In this document: one piece after another, positions 12,601-13,780 of the stretch
Numbering within the stretch: position 1 is the stretch's first letter
How the letters are laid out: every line of letters starts with the position of its first letter
DNA from: Caldisericaceae bacterium
GTDB lineage: Bacteria; Calditrichota; Calditrichia; Calditrichales; Calditrichaceae
Direction of reading: 5' to 3'
Length of the DNA stretch: 13,780 bases
NCBI GenBank assembly: GCA_021160885.1
Contig: JAGHBR010000485.1
Span: forward strand, 1 to 13,780
Made by a program: the position numbers and the translations under genes
The notes under the pieces: generated by a model
What the model saw: only the letters and a program-made list of their open reading frames with translations
What the model was told of the DNA's origin: nothing
Databases searched by the model: none

Positions 12601-13401
12601 TTGTTTCCGGGCATATTGATTCAATTGATTGGTCAGTTCTGCTGGAAAAACAATGCGTTCAGAAGAACCGACATTGGTCTGAATTTGTGGACGTGGTCGG
12701 TCGGTGGGTAATTCTAAAGGCGGCGGATTGTCGCCTAATTGTTCTTTCCAGAAATGGAGTTGTTCTTCTAAAATTTCGCCCTGTAGATATTCCCGTTGCC
12801 ATTCGGCAAAATCCGCGTATTGAATTTCCAGTTCGGGTAAGGGATTGGGCAATCCCTGGCTAAAAGCGGCGTAAATGGTAGTAATTTCTTTAACCAGCAC
12901 CCCAATGGACCAGCCATCTGAGATGATGTGGTGCATGGTAATTAACACCACGTGGTCGTTTTCTCCGGCTTTAAGAATTTTAACACGAAACAGCGGACCG
13001 CTGGCCAGATCAAAGGGTGTGCGGGCTTCTACGGTGGCCAGGCGTTTAATTTCGGTTTCTTTTTTGTCTGCTGCAAGGCTGCTTAAGTCAATCAGCGGAA
13101 TGTCCAGCCGCATTTCCGGATGAATGATCTGCATGGGCTCGCCGTTCTGTGCCCAGAAAGTGGTGCGTAAAATTTCGTGCCGGTCAACGATTTCATGGAT
13201 GACGTTGCGAAAGATTTCCACATTAAAATTACCGCGCACGCGAATGGCCAGTGGAATATTGTAGTAAGGGCTACCCGGTTCGAACTGATCCAGAAACCAG
13301 AAGCGGCGCTGGCCAAATGATGTGGGAAAAACGTAAACCTCGTCTTCATCAAATGGCGTTGAATCGAATTCTTCAAATTCTGTTGTTTGATCCACTGACA
13401 T
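1..13401 (-). CDS. Four-module nonribosomal peptide synthetase with C-terminal thioesterase (3' end outside window)
   Basis: This cytoplasmic multidomain enzyme builds a peptide on phosphopantetheine arms. The frame is open from the ATG at 13401 to base 1, giving 4,467 residues (roughly 500 kDa), and it continues beyond the window. An in-frame TAA at 13404-13402 directly precedes the ATG, so the start is firm. Domain order is C-A-T four times, then TE. Each A domain has a YTSGSTG loop and the NGK lysine (K978, K2046, K3100, K4156). Each T domain has LGGHSLL (S1037, S2103, S3156, S4213). C domains 1, 3 and 4 have HHxxxDG, while C2 has HHIIGDN. No epimerisation domain is present, so residues added here are probably L unless a C domain is bifunctional. 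Predicted additions are Orn-like, Asn-like, Tyr-like and unknown. I saw no frameshift or stop across 13.4 kb. The product is not recognised, so no gene symbol is given. Confidence 0.97.
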   Translation of the reverse strand, partial: MSVDQTTEFEEFDSTPFDEDEVYVFPTSFGQRRFWFLDQFEPGSPYYNIPLAIRVRGNFNVEIFRNVIHEIVDRHEILRTTFWAQNGEPMQIIHPEMRLDIPLIDLSSLAADKKETEIKRLATVEARTPFDLASGPLFRVKILKAGENDHVVLITMHHIISDGWSIGVLVKEITTIYAAFSQGLPNPLPELEIQYADFAEWQREYLQGEILEEQLHFWKEQLGDNPPPLELPTDRPRPQIQTNVGSSERIVFPAELTNQLNQYARKQGGTLFMVLSAALKTLLARYSGQTDISIGTPIANRNRAEIEPLIGLFINTLVLRSHLEDNPTFDELFQREKEITLKAYEHQDLPFEYLVDALQPSRDMSYPPLFQVMLILQNAPMKGTRVGDIAFEQIDVDMGTSTHDLTFSITEGSRGLMVDIEYNTDLFDRSTIQRLARHFKQLCAVLMENPAQHVLNVNFLAPDELRLILVEWNDTAAPREPDLCIHHLFERRVAENPQAPAVVAPDQTLTYEQLNQRANQLARWLHKQGVRPETVVGVMLERQAHLLVAVLGVVKSGGAYLPLDPSYPEERLNYMLEDAGVNFLITQKSLQDLLPHFSGQVFLIDEHWSACAELNDDNPAFPVRPENLVYMIYTSGSTGKAKGTMIQHKSLVNAYLAWETAYELRTRARSHLQMASFSFDVFSGDWTRGLCSGGKLVLTPREILLEAAELYDLMVREQVTIAEFVPAVLRNLIQYLEETNQKLDFFRDLIAGSDIWYVNEYKKFLSFTGPETRLINSFGLTEATIDSTFFESKELNLPGDRLVPIGRPFENMTIYILDQFLQPVPIGVRGELYVGGLGVARGYFNRPDLTAERFLPNPFSKQPGDRMYKTGDVARYLPDGNIEFLGRADDQVKIRGFRVELGEVETALSEHPDVQTAAVVLREDTPGDKKLIGYFVPVEGKSPTNKELRHFLLDCLPDYMVPAGFVELEKMPLTPNGKVNRRALPRPDQKLLLETIEMEYEAPRTPTEEVLAEIYSQLLSVEKVGSNHNFFELGGHSLLATQLVSRIKERFGIELPLRHVFEKPTVGGLAMVIDQQKLASEGIQIPPIVPVSRDQELPLSFAQQRLWFLAQLEPDSPFYNLPETYRIIGPLKVDVLQRSLNEVIKRHEALRTTFHNQDGEPLQVIHEPFEVQIPVTDLTHLPPDEREAEVQRLVNEQAWRSIAIDRLPLFHLELVRTGINEHVVILIMHHIIGDNWSTNVLLREMAIIYDAFSRGDENPLPPLQIQYADFAYWQRNWLKGEVLDKEIEFWKKQLEGAPPVLELPTDRPRPAVQTFNGSYKTFHLSPEVSNALKDLAHKTGATEFMVLLALFQTILHRYSGQDDIVIGTPIANRNHPEIENLIGFFVNTLAIRTRFDERPTFQQLLKQVRETALAAYAHQDLPFEKLVDALQPERNLSHSPIFQVMFALQTSGRSEMQAPHSELQLQPIEAHSKTAKFDMTLFMLEEADHFSGALEFNTDLFDEETIERFIKHLVNLAEGLVKHPDQPVDQIEFITEEEKRLLLESWNGKPAVPVLNGTVIDMFEQQVAQKGSQIAVEMNGQTLTYQELNRKANQLAHYLLRQGLQPDQLIGVAVERSPEMIIALLGILKAGGAYVPLDVHYPQERLKFMIEDAGLQRIISTEQTASQLPEHQVPVLKIDSEWLAIETESDANPNLPIEGQNLCYVIYTSGSTGRPKGTLIHHQGLANYLNWVVSAYPLDKGQGSLIHSTLAFDATVTAIYAPLISGKTVFLIPEHTEIDALGQALLQYRDFSLIKITPAHLELLSQQISPHQAEGLTHAFIIGGENLTADQIEFWQKHAPDTLLFNEYGPTETVVGCVVFEAHEWHGSGSVPIGRAIPNTRVYVLDRHLQPVPIGVPGELYIGGAGVARGYLNRPDLTAERFVPDPFSEEKGARLYRTGDLVRYLKNGQMEFIGRVDFQVKIRGYRIELGEIENVLQENEQVQDAVALVRHDFANDPRLVAYIIPTNKETFDEPSLRAFLKERLPDYMVPGWFVVLESFPLTPNGKIDRKALPKPDYTASEQQAEFVAPRTADEEILAAIWQEILHLPQVGVHNNFFELGGHSLLATQLMSRIRESFGVELPLKDLFEAPTIAELALKIEQARLQTAGIKMPPLTRQPREGHLPLSFAQQRLWFLDQLSPDSPFYNIPAAVRIKGQLNVQALEQAVNEIIRRHEVLRTIFVNNNGQPEQKILDEVQFELPVIDLQNAPNQDEEVRQLLNQDAMQPFKLDQWPLFRLQLVKLSSHDHIFMFTMHHIISDGWSTGVFMREVGALYEAFSKGLPSPLPELPIQYADFAAWQRSWLKDEVLEKQLEYWKKKIGINPPLLNLPLDHPRPPVQTFHGDAVAGQLSKELSDNLNQLAQRYSVTPFMVLLAAFQTLLHHYANQDEILVGSPIANRNHRATEDLIGFFVNTLVLRSDFNLVNTFEELLAQVRETTLGAYAHQDLPFEQLVEVLQPERDMSHSPLFQVMFVLQNTPPGSQQMEFPSIRLEVLEAEERTAKFDLTLVMAEAPDGYFYEFEYNTDLFEKTTIERMAGHFSHLLQQLLQNPQKPLARFELVSPQDKQLITEEWNQTATPLPEPQLIHTLFEQTVQQFARRPALIYKDQTLTFEQLNQKANQLAHYLRSQGIGPEIPVAISVERSPEMVIGLLAILKSGGVYLPIDPHYPTERIAYILQDARTPVLLTQEALKPLFIEQNVKILTFEDLQKTLTDQPVDNLPANNSPLNLAYMIYTSGSTGQPKGAMLQHQGLVNLTLEQIKDFALQPESRVLQFASFSFDASVSEIFTTLISGAALVLADRDEILDVARTINHYQISVITLPPSVSSLIEPEDVPTLKTLVSAGEACSVGLAKKWHSHVRFLNAYGPTENTVCASRYFVTQEPQGTVVPIGRPIGNVKLYILNKEMMVLPIGVPGELYIGGLNLARGYLNRPDLTAERFVPNPFASQPGERLYKTGDLCRFLPDGNIEFLGRVDFQVKIRGFRIELEEIENVLTQHPQIENAIVLAREDQPGQKLLVAYCLVSEQQTPEAEEIKSYCAQFLPDYMSPQAVVFLTEFPLTPNGKIDRRALPAPDYQALQEEKYVAPRTSEEELLAQIFAEILNLDRVSVTESFFNLGGHSLLATQLASRIRDAFNVEIPLISIFENPTVARLVTVIEEQRLKQKGPQLPPFKRIPRDQDLPLSFSQQRLWFLDQLAPDNATYNIPTALKINGDFNLHVFEKTLNFLVERHETLRTTFTNKNGTPLQIIKEHLELKPPLIDLSHLPEKEREQEALRLATEDAMEPFDLEVGPLFRVKVLKLADDQHVVLFNMHHIISDGWSVSVLIREFAQVYESFLKETIPQLPELPIQYADFAVWQREWLSGEVLEEQINYWKKTIGLNPEPLNLPTDFPRPPVQTFNGASLDRLYPAELLNRLKTLAHENGATLFMTLLAAFQTLLYRYTNQETILVGSPIANRTQTELENLIGFFVNNLVLKGEFDDDPDFATLLRRVRQNTLEAYAHQDLPFENLVEILQPERDMSHAPIFQVMFVMQNTPMQPVQLSKVRLEPIIPEQKIAKYDLSLVVMETEDGLFAEFEYNTDLFRKETIERLHSHFQKLLEAILQMPHQPVSRLPLITDEEVRLFTHEWNQIPSEPPLNICIQTLFEQRVTRHPDKTALVFKDEQLSFAQLNAQANRLAHFLRQNGVGPEKIVAISLERSPQMIISLLAVLKAGGAYLPVDPEYPQERIDYMLTDSQAQWLITSKHLKEKFEHFTGTIIALETIEDQLTQFSEQNPQLVNTPQNLAYIIYTSGSTGRPKGTMLQHQGVINLVYSLGAFYGIKQNSRVLQFASFSFDASVDEIFDTLLNGATLYLIDRETLLSGTGLVNALKTYKITNVTLPPSVLAVLNPDEFPDLKNITSAGEACTPEIANKWSKGRHFVNGYGPTENTVAATVHLVDKPIEGATVPIGHPIHNVHVYVLNQSMVHQPIGVPGELYIGGVGLARGYLNRPDLTAERFVPNPFAQNPGQRLYRTGDLVRYLPDGNLEFLGRIDKQVKIRGFRVELGEIEAVLQKHPGVKNAAVNAVKTADNEVRLVAYVLPEDQQTFDLDELKEKVKSMLPDYMVPAAFVTLSEFPLTPNGKINYRALPLPQFDVSGEIKEKIKPRNTLETRLLDIWKEVLGSSNIGVTDSFFDLGGHSLLAMKLLTAVEQQLGKDVNLVNFFRQPTIEHMAKLIEEEAPFESGASLIQLKKGDDRQPLFFIHPSGGSVHHYAELAKLLKTNRSVYGIQAQGLDGKLPLHKTIEEMASAYIQTIKQKQPVGPYFISSWSFGVIIVHEMARQFKAMGDELGLVLQLDQGPDITYEKPADTAEMLYNMFKRYFKLDVDYLRTLDETSQFKVAIKKAKKHKVIPRYVRLNDFKRYIIVNETQIMAWVNYQPKFYEGSIVLLRSEEN
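649..876 (-). other. T4: peptidyl carrier domain (residues ~4176-4251)
   Basis: The last carrier domain has DSFFDLGGHSLLAMKL with its attachment serine at S4213. The tail of the motif is AMKLL where the other three carriers have ATQL. It hands the full-length chain to the adjoining thioesterase, with only about 10 residues between them. Confidence 0.94.
901..2376 (-). other. A4: adenylation domain, substrate not assigned (residues ~3676-4167)
   Basis: All cores are present: LSFAQLNAQANRLAHFL, YTSGSTGRPKG at 3824-3834, FASFSFDASVDEIF with D3870, NVTLPPSV, ITSAGEAC, VNGYGPTENTVAAT, YRTGDLVRYL and NGKINYRALP with K4156. The code reads D-A-D-T-T-A-G-V-A-K, which I cannot match to a known substrate. 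The backbone around the pocket is very like A3, and the code differs at positions 239 (Asp for Ser), 299 (Thr for Val), 322 (Gly for Ala) and 331 (Ala for Cys). The pocket looks like a remodelled aromatic pocket with an added acidic group. An intact domain is clear; its substrate is open. Confidence 0.9.
2428..3756 (-). other. C4: condensation domain (residues ~3216-3658)
   Basis: C4 forms the last peptide bond made by this subunit. It begins LPLSFSQQRLWFLDQLAPDN. The active site HHIISDG is at residues 3348-3354 with catalytic H3349. The usual FVNT motif reads IGFFVNNLVL, with Asn for Thr. VGSPIANRT and YAHQDLPFE are conserved. The domain is full length and appears functional. Confidence 0.93.
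3823..4050 (-). other. T3: peptidyl carrier domain (residues ~3118-3193)
   Basis: The carrier motif ESFFNLGGHSLLATQL has its attachment serine at S3156. It lies after APRTSEEELLAQIF and ends in FENPTVARLV. No epimerisation domain separates it from C4. Confidence 0.95.
4069..5535 (-). other. A3: adenylation domain, tyrosine-type specificity (residues ~2623-3111)
   Basis: A3 shows LTFEQLNQKANQLAHYL, YTSGSTGQPKG at 2771-2781, FASFSFDASVSEIF with D2817, VITLPPSV, LVSAGEAC, LNAYGPTENTVCAS, YKTGDLCRFL and NGKIDRRALP with K3100. The code D-A-S-T-V-A-A-V-C-K is, as I recall it, one of the published consensus codes for tyrosine. The closely related phenylalanine codes carry Trp at position 239 (DAWTxAAxCK), where this domain has Ser. 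Tyrosine is favoured; phenylalanine is the main alternative. Core A8 reads RIELEEIE in place of the usual ELGEIE. Confidence 0.86.
5587..6915 (-). other. C3: condensation domain (residues ~2163-2605)
   Basis: C3 transfers the growing chain onto the residue held by T3. It starts LPLSFAQQRLWFLDQLSPDS. The active site HHIISDG is at residues 2293-2299 with catalytic H2294. VGSPIANRN, IGFFVNTLVL, YAHQDLPFE and LQPERDMSHSPLFQ are all readable. All canonical residues are present. With no epimerisation domain upstream it should be an LCL type. Confidence 0.93.
6982..7209 (-). other. T2: peptidyl carrier domain (residues ~2065-2140)
   Basis: The carrier motif NNFFELGGHSLLATQL has its attachment serine at S2103. 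The domain is framed by APRTADEE and the FEAPTIAELA end segment. It is followed by a linker of about 22 residues before C3, with no epimerisation domain between, so the Asn-like residue is expected to stay L. Confidence 0.95.
7231..8724 (-). other. A2: adenylation domain, asparagine-like specificity (residues ~1560-2057)
   Basis: A2 contains LTYQELNRKANQLAHYL, the A3 loop YTSGSTGRPKG at 1707-1717, LAFDATV with D1753, FIIGGENL, FNEYGPTETVVG, YRTGDLVRYL, and NGKID with K2046. The specificity code reads D-A-T-K-I-G-E-V-G-K. Known asparagine codes are DLTKLGEVGK and DLTKIGEVGK, so only position 236 (Ala for Leu) differs from the latter. Aspartate codes such as DLTKVGHIGK fit less well at positions 322 and 330. 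Asn is the predicted substrate. Confidence 0.86.
8773..10113 (-). other. C2: condensation domain with variant active-site motif HHIIGDN (residues ~1097-1543)
   Basis: C2 joins the T1-bound chain to the residue on T2. It opens with LPLSFAQQRLWFLAQL and retains the IGTPIANRN, IGFFVNTL and HQDLPFE motifs. The active-site segment at residues 1229-1235 reads HHIIGDN. Both His residues (catalytic H1230) and the Asp are kept, but the last Gly of HHxxxDG is Asn. The codon is clear: gtt at 9697-9699 on the plus strand gives AAC. The other three C domains here have HHIISDG. The domain is full length, so I expect it to work, but the effect of Asn is unknown. Confidence 0.93.
10180..10407 (-). other. T1: peptidyl carrier domain (residues ~999-1074)
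   Basis: This is a four-helix carrier domain. The FFELGGHSLLATQL motif places the phosphopantetheine attachment serine at S1037. The domain starts with the APRTPTEE linker that follows an A domain and ends in the FEKPTVGGLA segment. Activity requires a phosphopantetheinyl transferase encoded elsewhere. Confidence 0.95.
10435..11949 (-). other. A1: adenylation domain, ornithine-like specificity (residues ~485-989)
   Basis: A1 activates an amino acid with ATP and loads it on S1037. Visible cores are LTYEQLNQRANQLA near residue 509, the A3 loop YTSGSTGKAKG at 633-643 (Ala where Pro is usual), FDVFSGDW with D680, NSFGLTEATID, YKTGD, and NGK with K978. Aligned to PheA positions 235 to 517, I read D-V-G-E-L-A-S-I-D-K. 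The ornithine code I know from gramicidin S and tyrocidine synthetases is DVGEIGSIDK, which agrees at 8 of 10 positions. The GLTEATID variant of core A5 also resembles Orn domains. Ornithine is the best call; lysine or another diamino acid remains possible. Confidence 0.85.
12001..13332 (-). other. C1: first condensation domain (residues ~24-467)
   Basis: This domain forms the first peptide or amide bond and acylates the amino acid held on T1. The N-terminal core motif SFGQRRFWFLDQF spans residues 28-40, and the active site HHIISDG is residues 157-163 with catalytic H158. Other conserved C-domain motifs are readable, including IGTPIANRN, IGLFINTL and HQDLPFE. The motif style matches LCL or starter C domains, and no second His motif of a dual C/E domain is seen. 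With no module before it in this protein, its donor must come from elsewhere: an acyl-CoA, acyl-ACP or upstream NRPS. A 24-residue acidic leader precedes it. Confidence 0.93.
13332..13401 (-). other. Acidic N-terminal leader of the NRPS (residues 1-23), possible docking segment
   Basis: The first 21 residues contain nine Asp or Glu, grouped as EFEEFD and DEDE, and no Lys or Arg. There is no signal peptide. Short N-terminal segments just ahead of a C domain often act as acceptor docking (COM) elements for an upstream NRPS partner. The charge pattern would fit such a role, but I see no specific match, so the function is inferred. Confidence 0.35.
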
Positions 13402-13411
13402 TTATTTTCTT

Positions 13412-13417
13412 TCCTTT
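13412..13417 (-). promoter_or_regulatory. Ribosome-binding site of the NRPS gene
   Basis: On the minus strand AAAGGA lies 10 bases before the ATG, inside a purine-only stretch reading AAAAAAGGAAAGAAAA. The GGA core matches a Shine-Dalgarno sequence at acceptable spacing. Together with the TAA that abuts the ATG, it supports 13401 as the start. Confidence 0.6.
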
Positions 13418-13421
13418 TTTA

Positions 13422-13500
13422 GCCACTGATTTACACAGATATTCACCGATTTATTTTTTTACAATCAGTTCCGATTTAACCATTAAACCATTCAACTATT
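13422..13500. repeat. Imperfect direct repeat, copy 1
   Basis: The copy starts with GCCACTGATTTACACAGAT, identical over 19 bases to copy 2. Its first 34 bases match copy 2 at 31 positions. An 11-base T-rich insertion (13456-13466) follows, then a second 34-base block (13467-13500) that again matches copy 2 at 31 positions. It begins about 20 bases upstream of the NRPS start codon, so it lies in the leader or promoter zone. Confidence 0.9.
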
Positions 13501-13525
13501 CAACCAGCTAACCAGTCAACCAGTT
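13478..13525. repeat. Six tandem octamers (AACCATTC-like)
   Basis: Read on the plus strand in steps of eight: AACCATTA, AACCATTC, AACTATTC, AACCAGCT, AACCAGTC, AACCAGTT, then AACCA and AACC. The first five bases are nearly invariant while the last three drift. On the coding strand of the NRPS this reads as repeats of the GGTTGAAT type. Confidence 0.85.
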
Positions 13526-13543
13526 AACCAACCACTTCCTCTT

Positions 13544-13567
13544 AAACCCTTACACCCTTATACTCTT
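13544..13567. repeat. Three degenerate octamers (ACACCCTT-like)
   Basis: AAACCCTT, ACACCCTT and ATACTCTT follow each other at the same eight-base period as the neighbouring array, but with a different word. Weaker eight-base units (AACTACTA, TTCAACTA) continue to about 13583. Confidence 0.65.
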
Positions 13568-13588
13568 AACTACTATTCAACTATCTCG

Positions 13589-13656
13589 GCCACTGATTTA
13601 CACAGATTTGCACAGATTTATTAGTTCCTATTTAACCATTCAACCATTCAACTGTT
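13589..13656. repeat. Imperfect direct repeat, copy 2
   Basis: This is the partner of the repeat at 13422-13500. It has the same two blocks without the 11-base insertion: 13589-13622 and 13623-13656. Inside it ACAGATTTA-like words recur (13600-13607 and 13612-13620), so it has some internal periodicity as well. Confidence 0.9.
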
Positions 13657-13657
13657 A
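13634..13657. repeat. Three tandem octamers (AACCATTC)
   Basis: Two exact AACCATTC units and a diverged AACTGTTA lie within the second block of direct-repeat copy 2. They are the same word as the first units of the six-octamer array at 13478, which links the two arrays. Confidence 0.8.
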
Positions 13658-13780
13658 TGTTAAAAGTCAAATAAAAATTAATTCTTTTTACATTTTGGAC
13701 GTACGCATCCTTTCTTATTCTCTATCTTTAAAAAAATTCTTCTTCCAATCTTCCTTAAAAATTTTTAAATATCCGATCAA
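13658..13780. other. AT-rich intergenic DNA without a recognised gene
   Basis: I see no coding region, RNA gene or clear promoter here. On the plus strand the stretch 13706-13757 is mostly pyrimidine. A perfect 14-base palindrome TTAAAAATTTTTAA lies at 13755-13768; it is all A/T and has no loop or GC stem, so it is a weak terminator candidate at best. The whole space 13402-13780 holds only leader, repeats and this stretch. Confidence 0.6.

Noticed and set aside
1..13401. Very recent module duplication or gene conversion
   Set aside because: Equivalent segments of A3 and A4 and of the C domains differ at many third codon positions, and the exact nucleotide matches I spotted are short (about 14 bases). 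The modules look old and diverged, although a dot plot would be more sensitive.
13436..13464. Possible promoter TTGTAA - 17 bases - TATCTG on the minus strand
   Set aside because: The -10 matches TATAAT at only three of six bases and lies inside a direct repeat. TTGACT at 13670-13665 likewise lacks a partner at the right spacing. No promoter can be supported.
13251..13511. Plus-strand 86-codon open frame running from inside C1 into the repeat region
   Set aside because: Half of it is antisense to conserved C1 sequence and the rest is low-complexity repeat DNA. It has no recognisable protein feature.
13478..13567. CRISPR array
   Set aside because: The repeat unit is only eight bases in direct tandem with no spacers.
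13755..13768. Palindrome TTAAAAATTTTTAA as a terminator or operator
   Set aside because: It is purely A/T with no GC stem or loop, and such palindromes are expected in AT-rich DNA.

Overview
The window is almost entirely one giant gene. A single minus-strand reading frame starts at 13401 and stays open to base 1, where the window cuts it. It encodes 4,467 residues of a nonribosomal peptide synthetase (NRPS). The remaining 379 bases (13402-13780) are AT-rich, repeat-laden, apparently non-coding DNA upstream of it.

Architecture, in protein order: C1-A1-T1, C2-A2-T2, C3-A3-T3, C4-A4-T4, then a C-terminal thioesterase (TE) that is cut by the window edge. The four carrier serines are S1037, S2103, S3156 and S4213, so one module repeats about every 1,055-1,065 residues. 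I see no epimerisation, methylation, cyclisation or reductase domain. Specificity codes read by aligning each A domain to gramicidin synthetase PheA are DVGELASIDK (ornithine-like), DATKIGEVGK (asparagine-like), DASTVAAVCK (tyrosine type) and DADTTAGVAK (not assigned). The simplest reading is that the enzyme adds Orn-Asn-Tyr-X and that the TE releases the chain by hydrolysis or cyclisation. Because the protein begins with a C domain, it should accept either a fatty-acyl starter or a peptide from a separate upstream NRPS. That partner is not in the window.

The 5' end is well defined. An in-frame TAA lies directly before the ATG, and a purine-rich ribosome-binding site sits about 10 bases upstream. 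The leader region holds an imperfect 68-79 bp direct repeat and arrays of an 8-bp tandem repeat (AACCATTC-like). I found no convincing promoter, RNA gene or second protein gene.

Organism: a bacterium of intermediate GC (about 48% in one coding row counted by eye, visibly lower in the intergenic part). The A-domain codes resemble those known from Bacillus/Brevibacillus synthetases, but codes travel between phyla. The repetitive intergenic style is one I associate with environmental lineages such as Bacteroidota or Calditrichota. That is an impression, not evidence, and the taxon is left open.

The most notable details are a TE nucleophile elbow reading S-W-S-F-G-V in place of G-W-S-F-G-G, a C2 active-site motif reading HHIIGDN in place of HHxxxDG, an unassigned fourth A-domain code that looks derived from an aromatic-type pocket, and the octamer-repeat leader.
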